This document shows positions 14,717 to 25,935 of a DNA stretch of 64,000 bases, one piece after another. A program made the position numbers and the translations under genes. The notes under the pieces were generated by a model that saw only the letters and a list, made by a program, of their open reading frames with translations, had not been told where the DNA came from and did no database searches. Position 1 is the stretch's first letter, and every line of letters starts with the position of its first letter. Origin of the DNA: Crotophaga sulcirostris (lineage: Eukaryota > Chordata > Aves > Cuculiformes > Crotophagidae); the NCBI GenBank assembly GCA_013397455.1, contig VYZB01000016.1, positions 4,047,612-4,111,611 on the forward strand, given 5' to 3'.

Positions 14717-14722
14717 TGCATG
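14717..14722 (+). promoter_or_regulatory. UGCAUG motif, proximal, upstream of exon A
   Basis: TGCATG on the transcribed strand, 152 nt upstream of the exon A acceptor and within the usual range for Rbfox splicing effects. By the known positional rule it would promote skipping of exon A. Only motif and position support this. Confidence 0.3.
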
Positions 14723-14874
14723 TAAGAAACTGGTTTTCATTTTTCCATCTCTTTTTTTCTCTTTTTATCCTTTGAACTAGACCATTCACTCTTCAGTGAT
14801 GAAAAGAAAAAAATTGTTGTTTGTGTGATATCTTGACCCATATTTTAAATTTTTTTTTCATTTCTTTTTCATAG

Positions 14875-15084
14875 GTCCTCCCATGCCATCCTCCTCATCT
14901 AGTCCATCAGTTACTGAACATTTACACTCCCCTCCTCCATCACCCAACCTCCATGAAAACCAGAGGTGGTTATTAAGTAATAATGCCAGCCAGCCAGTTC
15001 AGGACTCTGATACAGATGAGGACTATACTGCCAGCTCATATCTAGTACAGACCGGTACTGTTTCTGTGTCTGTCCCAGGTCATG
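14875..15084 (+). CDS. TENM3: Teneurin-3 ICD exon A (probable 70-codon cassette exon)
   Basis: A 210-nt exon of a teneurin, a type II transmembrane synaptic adhesion receptor. It encodes a Ser/Pro-rich stretch of the cytoplasmic N-terminal domain. The acceptor is a long T-rich tract ending CATAG; the donor is CATG|GTAAGA. Both borders are phase 1: it opens with GT, completing a Gly codon if the previous exon ends in G, and closes with G, completing Glu with exon B. Visible motifs are PPMPSSSSSPSV, HSPPPSPN and an acidic Tyr-containing segment, DSDTDEDYTASSYLV. From memory, TENM2 has a similar segment at the same place (SSPSL..., ...PDEEFSPNSYLL), while canonical human TENM3 goes straight from NKSDSEN to EQPASNQGQ and so lacks it. 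Length divisible by three and equal phases allow skipping. Assignment to teneurin is very secure; cassette status is inferred. Confidence 0.9.
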
Positions 15085-17604
15085 GTAAGAAGAGAACACT
15101 TTGTCCATGGTTTGAATACCCTTTTATTTTCCATCCTCTTACAAAATTGCCTAATAAAAATTAAACATATAATAATTACTTTGTATTTTAAACTGATTTT
15201 ACTTTAAATGTTACAAATTACATTTCTGCTTTACTGTAGGATAAACAAGAGTAAAAAGTATCTTCTAATACATAAAAGCTTTATTGTTGTTTTAAAATGC
15301 AATACTTAGATGAAGCAATAGCCATTAATGATTTATTATGTAATGTAATTTGTAGCAAGTGACTAGCCTTTAGTTGTACTTTTTTGAAGAGTAGGCTGAA
15401 GTTAATTCAATTGTCATGATGTTTAGCTTCAGAATAATGTAAGAATTATCTTCTGTTACCTCATCGAGTTCAGCAGGTCCCAGCTGGTCCTTTAGTTTCC
15501 CTGGGGCAGGAAAATGGGATTTGTATATTACTGGGTAGGGCACTCTAGACCGAGGAAAGAGATCTAGAGGAAGAGAGACAGTGTGATGAGAGAAGGCAGC
15601 AGTAGCTTCTGAGAAGTATGTTTCCATGTTTCTCATCCTCTCAACCAGTATGAGTAGCCAACAGGAGGGTACATGTAAACACTAGTGCCCACTTGTATGT
15701 TGTGCCATAAGAAACTGCATTTTCACTTTTGTTTTTTAACAACAAAAGTAGCCACACAATAAGAATGATTTGTTAATTCACAAACCTTTCTCAGATCAGC
15801 AGAGTCTGGAGAAAACCTCTTCATTTTCCAAGAACCATTTCTATCTTTTGATTGTAAAGGAATCTCCTACAGATGAACCACTAGAGGGGGTTTGGAGAAA
15901 TATTTTTTCACAGGTAGCACATCATTTGGTTGGACAGAATTATTTTGCAAAGCAAGAACACTAGCTTTGAGTATCTCTTCCTAGCTTTGAGTGCAACTTT
16001 GCTGTTGTGCCTAAATGACCAGTCTGCTGAGAGCAGTTTTTTTTGGTCATGTTAGGGGCTTGGATTAAGACTTTTAACAATGATAGCTTTATTTTTGCAT
16101 GTTCAACTTGCTCAATATTTAATCTGTAAAGAACTCAAAAAAGAATGGTAATACATTGTCATAATCAGAGTATTTTATGAAGATGTCTCCTTCCCCTTTA
16201 TGTCTAGGAATAGGAAATCTGTTAGAAAATTTATGCATTCTCCAAAATGTAGCCTGGTTTCGTTCAATAAGTCAATACATTTAGGTTATTGTATCCACCA
16301 GCCCTTCCTCTAGAAATGAAAAATTCAAAAGCACGAGATAGCTGCTAAACGTTTTAATAGTCCTTACACCTCCTTGCCTCTTAGGAAGCTAGTAAGCGTT
16401 CATCATTCCTCTAGGTTTTAGCATTTTGCTGTCTCTACAGTTTTCAACAGTTGCTTGCCAGTCTGAACTTGCAAACCTTTAGGAATGCGGGACAAAATAA
16501 TCTGAGGGCTGATAACAAGCAGAACAGAATTTGACACCATGGTAATGTTGAGAGAGTTGTTCTTGGTTACACTTGGAGTAAGCAGACGGGAAACCCAGCA
16601 TACTCTCTAAGTACATGTTCATTTTCCTCTCCTCTCTCTGTTCTCTACTGCGCTTCCCTGTCTCTTCTATCTGCAGATGTCAGAGATTCACCCCTTCAGT
16701 GTATATGTGCAGTAGAACTGTTTGCAGCTTCTGCTTCCCGCTGTCAAGGAATTAAATCAATGATATATATGCACTCATAATCTAGTCATGCTGGCAGTCA
16801 TATAATACAGTTAATGATCTTTCTCTCTCCACAAGATTAGACTTGTTTTTAGAAGTGCTTCGACGTGCTAACCATGGATGCTATATTTGTGATTGTCATA
16901 ATTTAAGTGGTGTTCGTTTGCTTTTCTGCTGGACAAAGAGAAGATGATAGGTGTTCTGGTAGTGGGTTTCCATCTCTGCAGTCAGCTACAGGATCAGGGT
17001 TTGCATTACTTGAAGAGATGATACTTTCAACCAGCATGTATATGACTATTGCTTGGAATATCTACTTTTGCTTATGGTTGGTTTGTCATGTCTTATACTG
17101 CTGGCCTATTAGTGGGGATAAGATGTTCTTTGTAAAACAGACAAGATCAGAATTTTAATCATTACGCTAGTAAATTTCTAAGTTAGCTACAACTTTCTTT
17201 TATTTGATGATTTGCATTGCTTTTTTAATAGTATGTAGATCTCTCCATATCTACCCTAGAAAGTAAATATCATCTAATTGTGGCCATTGGTACAGTCTTA
17301 TTTAAGTATTCTATTTCTTTAGCTAAAATGGTAAGTAATACAGTATGTGTAGCACTTTCACAGAAAGAAGTGATATTTTTCACCAGTTATCTTTTAATTT
17401 ATCCAGATGCAAAAGAAGTTTTCCATGCTATCAAATGTTAATGGGTACAAAATAACTCTAGTGCCATGTTCTGGATGGCTTTGTCCCATGTTTATATTAG
17501 CAGGGGGTGGAGGGTTGCTTTCTAAGCATTTAGGATAAAAAGCTACTGACCGAAAATAATATTGAACTGTTTTCAGTTATATTGATTTTATGTGAATAGC
17601 AAGT

Positions 17605-17646
17605 TAAATTATCCTTTCTTTAGTCTAAATTATCCTTTCTTTAGTT
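17605..17646. repeat. 21-bp tandem duplication
   Basis: Two adjacent 21-bp units starting TAAATTATCCTTTCTTTAGT are identical except for the last base (C in the first, T in the second). This is a near-perfect and therefore probably recent local duplication in the intron. Confidence 0.85.
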
Positions 17647-18029
17647 TATGCAAACATCTGTCTGTTTTCTTTCAGTCTGAGTTCATTTGATCAATGTAGG
17701 GTTCTTTTTTTTTTATTAGCTCCCTCAAAATTTAGAGGATCTAATCAAATTCCCTGGAAAGTCTGTGGATATCCACATGCCTTATTTTCATTGTTGTCTT
17801 ACACATTGTCTAATGAGATTTTTTTAGCTGTGATCTCATAATTCGAGATAAATTAGGTTTTGTCATTGTTGTATCAGAACATACAATTTGTCTTCTGGTC
17901 TGACAGTGGTCCTAAGACATGCTGCTTGAAAAATGAATTCAAGCTTGTTTGGTTTGAAATAGTCTGTGCTAATAAATTAAGAATAATACATCAAACTAAG
18001 AGGAGCTGTGTTGAAGAACATCATGGGGA

Positions 18030-18260
18030 TATGCTATAATCTTGGTTTTATTTAACATTGTCGCTAGTTATATGGATGAAGGAGTAAAAATGGCACTAAT
18101 AAAATTTTCTAATGATACTAAATAGTGAGGGTTTCGAGTGCCAACTGGGAACAAAATGTTAATAGAAAAGGACAAGGAAAGATCATTAATTGTATAGCCG
18201 GAAACTAATAAAGTGAAATGAGAACTGAAAAATGTAAGCTGGTCTGAGATGCAGAGTATT
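18030..18260 (+). repeat. Decayed CR1/L3-like LINE, reverse-transcriptase region
   Basis: Frame 18048-18122 reads LFNI....MDEGV....LIKF.NDTK before a TAG. This resembles the LFNIFINDLDEG...LIKFADDTKLG block of non-LTR reverse transcriptases, where FADD/YADD holds the catalytic aspartates. Here the box reads FSND, so the catalytic pair is lost, and a stop follows at 18123. The following A-rich sequence (AATGAGAACTGAAAAATG and neighbours) is compatible with the next, Lys-rich part of the same domain. The element is fragmentary and dead. The family comes from memory of CR1/L3 consensus features; exact ends are uncertain. Confidence 0.6.
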
Positions 18261-21200
18261 CAGGGAAAATCCAAGGAGAAACAGTGATAGAGAATTTTAA
18301 TCAGACATAAATCTGCAACATGGTCTGACTAACAAGTACAGTTTGAGCTGGGTATACAAATACATCAGCTAAAAGGGAATCACAGACATAGCATCAATGG
18401 AATATAAGTTTTGATTTTGGGCCTCTTGCTTTTTAAAGTTCCTGTCATATTATCTTATTATGTATTCTACTGTTCAGATATATTTGGATGAAAACAATTA
18501 GAAGGTTAGAGGTATTAATATGTGGGAATAGGTAAGAGAATAAAGCTTTGACTCAGTACTTAGCCTAAGCACTAATTAAGTGCTGGCAAAGAGGAACCAG
18601 TAACCCGAGATGGAATGGAGCATGTTGTATACCATGTAGGGATACAATTAAAAGCAGTAGGATGAAAATAATGAAAGACAAGGCACATTGTCAGGAAAAA
18701 TAGTGAACTGTATTAAGGTGTCTAAGCCTATCCCAAGGGAAGTGACAGAAGCTCTGCCACTTTCTAACATGAAATTAAAATAAATCAAAATGTCAGTCAT
18801 AGTGTTGATAACAAGCCTACATTCACTTAGGAAAAGGTGGGCTGAAGTAACCTCCTGGAGCTTTTCTAGTAATACCTGTGTGCATTTCAAAACAGCTATA
18901 CACGAGTTTGTAGTTTATAACACAGATTGCCATACTAAGCTACACTAAGCGTGCACATTGCAATGCATTGTCTTTTTAAATGTAGCAGAAAACAATTTGT
19001 CCTATAGCCCAGACTTCACTCTGAAATTGTCCACACCTTCTGCAATAAATCATTTGCAAAACAGTCTCTTTCCCTTCCCACTTGCTGGATCATTTTATAT
19101 CCTGCAAAATTACAAAATAAGGTTCCCTGTTCTCAGTGAAAATTGCCAATGTCTTCTGGGCATGTGCATGCTCATGTAAATATTTCGTAAGCAAAAATGT
19201 TTGATAACCGTAAATTCAGAATGCCCGTGATGCTGAATAGAGGCATTTGACAAGCTTTATGTAAATGTGGAATAAATTCATGCTATAAAAATACATACTG
19301 ACTTTTTTCTGAAGCTGGAGAGTGTTACACTTCAACCACTGTGTAACAGTGCTTGCAGGCTTGCTCAGTAGCTACAAAAGCACTTCATCTCTTACAGTCA
19401 AATATCAGACAATGAAGGAAGGCCGATGTCCTTTAGGTACAGATCAACAAATTTATCTGTTCCACGTGCTTGAGGCAAATATAGTTGCTTTAAAAACTTA
19501 AAAATTGAGTTTTGAATGCTAGCCAGTTTATTTTTGATCTCATTTTGATATTTGATTTCAATTCATGAATCTGTCTTTTTATCCTTTTTCTTTGTTTTTT
19601 TAAGCCAAGCTTCTGTCAACATTGTTCCCTTAATGTACAAAAATGTACATTTGTTCAGTTTAATTAAGCATTCAGTCTGTTTGCCAAGAGCAAATTACAG
19701 TTCCTCGATCTCACCCTCACCCCTCCAAAATCAAATTTTGCAAAGTGGTGGGCAATTAGTTCTCATATCTGATTGGTGCAAGTCATGTTTTTCTCTTAAA
19801 GATTTTGGTATTTTTCAATCTCTGTTTTTTTAATAGAAGAGCCAAGACCAATTATTTCTCCTCAGATTGTGGCCTTCGTAGCCTTCAAAGAACAGTCTCC
19901 CCCACACCTCCTGTATCATTAGCTGCAAAATATCTTTCTAAAGATTATTTCGGCCTCTTCACAAATCAAAAGATTCAGAGTGACAAATTATCCATCTTAT
20001 ACTCGAAAGCATGCCAGATGGGACAACCTGCCAACTGTGCATCATACTGCGGATATGATCTGATGTAAAGACATTTCCTCCCCTCCTCCCTTCCCCATCA
20101 GAAACAATATTACAAAAAATCACGCGAGTTAAGAAAATCTGTGAAATTAAATTGGTTCTGAAATACAGTGAAGTGTAAAAGCAGAATGTAATTTTATCGA
20201 AGGAAGAAAGCAACATCTAAATATCAGATCACTTAAACTGAACAAACATGTACCTGGCTGCATAGATGACCATGAAAGTCAAAAAGGCATCCCTTTCGTG
20301 CTTGCCAGTTCTTGCACATGCATCATTTCCTTCTACTAGCTTGATTACAGAACAGACATTAATATCAAGATAAGGAATTTGAATTTATATTCTGTCAACA
20401 GAAAAATCCTGAAGTCATGATCAGGAACAAGGATGTACTGCTTTTGTGAGAAAAACTAGGCTCTAACAAATCTATGGTAGAAGTTAATACAGAAGGTAAA
20501 AGGAGAAGTAAACAGTCATATAGAGAGTTTATTTTCATTATAAATTAAAAAGCTAACAACTTCACCCAGCCACTGCTTAGGGTGATTTCCAGGGGTGCAA
20601 ATGGTGTACAAGCACACAGCGAATAACTTGTGTGAGGCTGGGATCAGACACAAGTGTCTTATGTCAGTCATTTCATTTTTTGTTCGTTCTAGCTGAACTA
20701 CAATTAGTTGTTTAGTCATGTTCATTTTAAGGAGTTGGTGCTTTGGAGTGTCTACCAGCTTGGTACAAAACATGTAAATTTAGTAAGGATAATATGTGCT
20801 GTCCTATTGATTATGGAAAAGTTTCTTCGTTCAGCTGGGACTGAGTATTTAGTTACCATTGAAGAAAAAGAGCTGTGCAAATACATCAAGTACCTAATTT
20901 ATTCCTTAGTTCTGTTGAATGCTGATGATTGCTAGGACCTGATTCTACCCTTCTGAAGAAAACCAGGTTGCTGTTGGATTAAATGGAAGTTGCCAGTGGG
21001 GCTTAAAACGGGAGTCAAGTCATTGTAACGCAACTGGAACGTATGTTTTCTTCTCTAGTGTTGGAAAACTCCCTTTAGCAAAAAAAAAAATAAACAAAAA
21101 AACCAGCATTTGACAAAAATAAAAAATCTGATTTGTTTCTTTGTTGGCATTTGGCTTCCACTGGAATTCTGTTCTGGCTAGTTGAAAGTTGGAGGATGAT

Positions 21201-24200
21201 GTTTTAGTGTTTTAAATATGCTCACTGGAAGAATAAAAGACTCACAAATTATGCTGACAGATGCTTGTTGCAGTCTTTTGTAGGAGAAATACTGAGGATT
21301 TTGTACTTGATTCATTAAGCAAAAATTAAATAGATGTGCATTGGATGGTTGCGAAAATAAGAGTTTATCTCAAAGTTGCTTTGAAAAATTAAAGGCTAAA
21401 CATTTAGCACTTTTAATTTAATGTCTGTCTTTTTAAATATTACCAATGATTTCAAAAGCTTAAGGACTGTGCTTAAAACATAATTTCTTTCTTTGCTCTT
21501 CTATCTCATACACAAAAGCCTTCTCCATTTAGTATCTTTCTGTGTCTGACGTAGCATTGACATGAATTTCTTTGTCACTAGCCCATTAGGAGTACACAGG
21601 AGTAGTAACCCTACTTTTTAAGGATGCAGAGATCTGACTAGAAGGCACATCAGCCTTCTTCTCTCATGCAAGGCCAAGGATTCCTATTGTCAGATGCAGT
21701 GGGCATGAAAGCAGCAATTTTACAGCACAAAAACTCCAATAACATTTACTGCGGTTGGCTGAGATTGCAATGCACACAGGCACTGCTCAGTCTTGGTTGC
21801 TTAAGCACCAGCTTCCCTTGGCTTTTTGCCAGCCTGTGTGCTCCAAAGAGACAAGTCCTTTAAGGGGAAAGAGTTTTCCTTGTAACTTGCTGTGGGGTAA
21901 ACAGACCATTCAGGCATAGTTTATTGCATTACATACTTGACTATGCATACTGGAATGTAGCAAAGTAATTGGTAGAATTATTTTAATCGTTAGAGTTCAT
22001 AGGTATGAGATACGTTCTCTGAGCCAGGAGGAAAAAAAATACATGTAAGGTTTTTTCTGTCTGCAAAGTTGCTGATCATTTATTACAATGGACTAAAAAT
22101 ATTCTCTCCATGGGAATTCTGTATGTTTACAATAGTATCCCTGCTATGGTTACAGAAAACTGAATTAATTTGCTCTTTATTGCTATTCTTCTCTTGAAGA
22201 TAAATCCCATAACAGTTAACAGCAAGTTACAGTGTAAAAGAACAGTTCTGTGTATGTAACAGGATACTTTGTTGTCATAAAAAAACCCTGGGTTTGAAAT
22301 ACGCTAAGTGCAGGGTACTTGCAAATTAAATGTCAGTCAGTTACTGTAAATTCTGCCATGAGGCCAGCTCATCTTTGCATTGATACGTACTCTGTTTTGC
22401 AGTAATCAGCAGTAAACTTGTCTCATCATTGCCATGACATGGAGACTCCATGTAAAATATTTTCCTAAATATTAGTTTATATACATTTCTTAAAGCTTTA
22501 ATTTAACATTGTAGTACCTATTCAGACAACATACAATGGCATTTATTTGTACAAAAACGTGATAGCTGAATATACAGAGGGATGATTTGGCTATCACTGA
22601 GTACAAACTGTCAGTTGCTGCTGTTTGTATCTTTTAGTTCATCCAGAAAGCTTTGAAGAAGAGTAATGCTTTCCCTGAATTTTGTTGCTAGTAGTTGGTG
22701 TAAGGGGACTTATTCTGCACATTCTTAGATTTGTGGGGTTTTTTGTCACATGCTCTCTTTTTTGTTTTCAGTGATGTCTTACAATGTATTCAGGAAAGGT
22801 TTAAAATACTGTCAGTGGTATTTAATGAGTCTCTGGGTTAATTTCTGGTAGCTTGTCCTCTGTTGAGCTGTGAAAAGGTGGGGACAGGGGTGATCTTGCA
22901 TCCCTCTCTCTCTAGGTATGCCAGAATGCAAACGCTTCAGAAAGCAAGTGAAGCGCTTGAAATAAATTGCACTTCTGATTCTTTGAGTCTGCACAGCAAC
23001 TCCATCAGGTTTTTACAGCTGGACTCTTGCTGTAATTGCTACTGGGATGAGATGCGCAACATGGGGTTTTGGAGCTCAGTACTTACATTGTTTTACTGGC
23101 CAAAAGTATAGAGCATAGTGGGAGCAACAGACTTCATGAAATTCACACTTGTATATCTTTGCGTTCTTCCCCCATTTCTGACGTGCTGCTGATTTGCCAG
23201 CAGGCACGCTAGATAGGAATGATAAAAACGGAAAAACTGAAAGATATATTTCTTAAAGCAATGGTATATAAGTAAAGAAGTTGCTTGTGATTATGAATGT
23301 GTGATGTGTCCAAAGATCTGGTTTTTATTAATTAACGTAAAAATAATTTTTACTGGCATCGAAAAATTAGAAAGAAACACTTCACCATTTTAATCTTCTT
23401 GACATCAGAATATAAAATAATGCTCAGATAAAAAGTATCTACTGATAGAAACAATAATTGGTCCCTTGTAAGCTTCAATTTTCAAGTCCTTTAGATCTTT
23501 TATGTCTCTGGATATGCATCATTTTAGCATATTTACCTGGCTAATTCAAAGATAATAGTTCTTTCTCAAGTCTTTATGATGCATTTTTCAAGAGATACAA
23601 TGTAAAGCTGTTACTTATGCCCTGTAATGTAGAGTTTTCACTGCAGTATTTTTCTTCAGATGCTCCTCCTAATCTGTTTCCTCAAGGCCTTTCATCAGTG
23701 GCTTGTAATACGGAATATTTTTCTGTTTGTTTACAGTTTTGTATGAATAACTCAAAATAATTGGCATCAGAATGCTCCACAGCATCCCGTATTGATCTCT
23801 TCCTCACTCAAGTTGCATTTTTTTCTTACGTTAATCTAGTCTCCCATTTAAAACTCTTTGTTGTCTCTCCTAATTGTAGTGAATTCTGGCAACTGTGTGC
23901 CTAAGCCAGTAAGCCCGAAGGCAGAAAGAGAGGATGGGTTAGATATTTTTTAAATTCCTTTCTAGCTTCCAAAGAGCCCTCTAGAATAAACTGCTTTGCA
24001 AGCCTTCTGGGACAGGAGACCCTGAGGGACATTACTGGGCAGGCAGCAGAATTAGCCAATGTACTTGCATTGTTTTGAGCCTGAAAGGGAAATTCTTCCC
24101 TCCCTTATTACAGTATTTACACTGTTAGCTAGATATGAAAATGGCTAGTATTGTAGAGAAAGACCAACAGAGTAATAGCCAAGTAAAACAGTACATACTG

Positions 24201-24425
24201 CCTAGGTTTATGCAGTTGCTTTATCATTAGTAATACTCAGATCAAAATTTTTGTTAAATAAATTCAACTGGAAGTACTGTTGTATCAGTCTTGAACTTTG
24301 GATGCAACTTTGCTTCGTTACCATATAATAATTTCTTATGATCATGGCCACAACAGACCAGATTTTTTTTTCCTTTTGTGTGTGGAAATTCCTTAAGAGA
24401 GTTAAAATGCAAGCTAGTAAAGAAT

Positions 24426-24449
24426 AAAATGCTTAAACTTAAGCATTTT
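24426..24449. repeat. Perfect 11-bp inverted repeat with 2-nt centre
   Basis: AAAATGCTTAA at 24426-24436 and its exact reverse complement at 24439-24449 are separated by AC. It could form a short cruciform or hairpin. It is AT-rich and isolated in the intron, with no flanking target-site duplication that I can see, so it is not called a mobile element. Confidence 0.7.
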
Positions 24450-25617
24450 AACCACACATCTCTAGAAGAGAGTACCCTCTGTTGCTAGTTCCATGCTAGG
24501 GAGGCATCCTTCATGCATGCTTTAGCAATGTTAGTGTTATGCACCAGATTTAATCTGTTCTGTCATATCCTAAAGGAGGAGAAAGTGACTGTGAATTTTG
24601 CACCTGGAATTTCAAAATAGTTACCTAAATATCTGGTATCTTAGAGTGATGGATAAGATGATGCTCCTGCTAAAAGTTCAAGAAATTTTAACTGAGCAGT
24701 TCAGTGGCATCTGGAGAAGGCCTTTTGCTACCTGTTCAGTGCTGCTGTAGTTCTGTTTGGTTCAATGGGAGATGTTGAGTAGCAAGGGGAAAACTAGTAT
24801 CAGGTTTAGTATTTCCACCGCTCAAAAACACACTCTCTGCTGACATAAGTACCAGGCTCTTACTGTTCCATGATTTCTGCCTCCAAGAGCAAAGCTCTGC
24901 GGTGGCTTTGTAGGTTAATAATCTAAAAGGGTGTGCTGTTTCCATTACATTGTCTGAATCTCTGGAGTGAAAAAAATTGCCCCCTGCTATATCTGTCTGT
25001 TGATAGTGACTATGAGATACGAGCAAAGCCAAGTGGTAATGCATCAAAGCCCCTTAATTTTGAATCCATGGAAGACACTGGAAAATTAGTTCCTTTTTTC
25101 TTGGTGTATTCATTGTTCAGCATAGTATGAATGGTGGCCTCCATTACTGCTTGCTGCTGTGGAGTGTCAACAGGCATCATAAGCAGGATTCCCCCATGTG
25201 GAAAAGTAAATGAATGAATAATGGAGTCTGCTCATCAGCCACCCCCTATCAGTTGCTGGTGGTGTCACTTATGGAGAGGCAAGTGAGAATCCTTTGTTCC
25301 ACTAGGAGCGTATGCAGCTGATTGGGGGACAGTTTTTTCTGATACCACCCCTCATCTTGGAAAAGTAGGCAGGGAGATGTTCTTTGCAGACTCTTTCCAA
25401 GTGTAACTGCTGGTAGCCATGTAGAGGCAAGGCAGGGTAAGTGTGGATGAGAAAGTAGAGATCGTCCTGGGCTTGTCTGCCCTTACCTCCATCCCGATGA
25501 CGCATCTTTTTAATGCTTCTTAAGCAGTCAAAAGTGCAGAAAAATGCCAGTCAAATGTACGATACAACAGATATGAACAGGCCTTTTGCTCCCTGAAGCG
25601 ATCTGTATGCATGGATG

Positions 25618-25935
25618 TGATTTTTTTGCCTTTTCCTTCCCATTCTGTGGAGATGTGGATTTTTTCCTCTTGTTCCATCTTCGTTTCAATCCTTTTCATC
25701 GTTTAAGTGTACTCTTTTTATTTCCTCGTTTCCCTCTTTTTACCCCTTCTCCTTTGAAGGCTTCATTTTCTTAGAGTCATTTAACCTGTATTACACCATA
25801 CCATGCCACTCCATCCTACTTCCTACTTTCTCTTTTATCCTTTTTTCTCTTTTCTAATGGACTCTCTTCATATAATTCTCTCCTTGTTCAGGCTTCCTAC
25901 CTCCCCTTCCTCATTCCCTTTGTTGTTCTCTCCAT
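25618..25935 (+). repeat. Pyrimidine-rich low-complexity block
   Basis: About 320 bp in which T and C dominate the + strand, with many TTTCC, TCTTTT and CCTTCC words and few purine runs. On the nascent teneurin transcript this would be a long pyrimidine-rich segment, the kind of sequence PTB-type proteins bind. No exon is nearby, so a splicing role is not supported. Confidence 0.5.

Larger units (their letters stand above)
1..14874 (+). other. TENM3: Upstream intron of the teneurin gene (3' part)
   Basis: This 14.9 kb stretch precedes the first recognised teneurin exon and ends in a long T-rich polypyrimidine tract and a CATAG acceptor at 14874, so I read it as the 3' end of an intron whose donor lies before the window. 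It is AT-rich, with short homopolymer runs (T at 3615-3627, A at 7152-7165, A at 10019-10029, A at 13219-13231). No ORF in it resembles a protein I know. Local exceptions are a more GC-rich patch around 900-1240 and a CpG cluster near 7508-7556. A weak CR1/L3-like segment lies around 8500-8600. I see no gene here. Confidence 0.75.

Noticed and set aside
15072..15084. Alternative donor CCAG|GTCATG within exon A
   Set aside because: GTCATG is a weak donor; CATG|GTAAGA a few bases downstream is stronger and gives phase 1 as needed for exon B.
14911..15108. 65-codon ORF on the - strand opposite exon A
   Set aside because: An antisense shadow of the teneurin exon.
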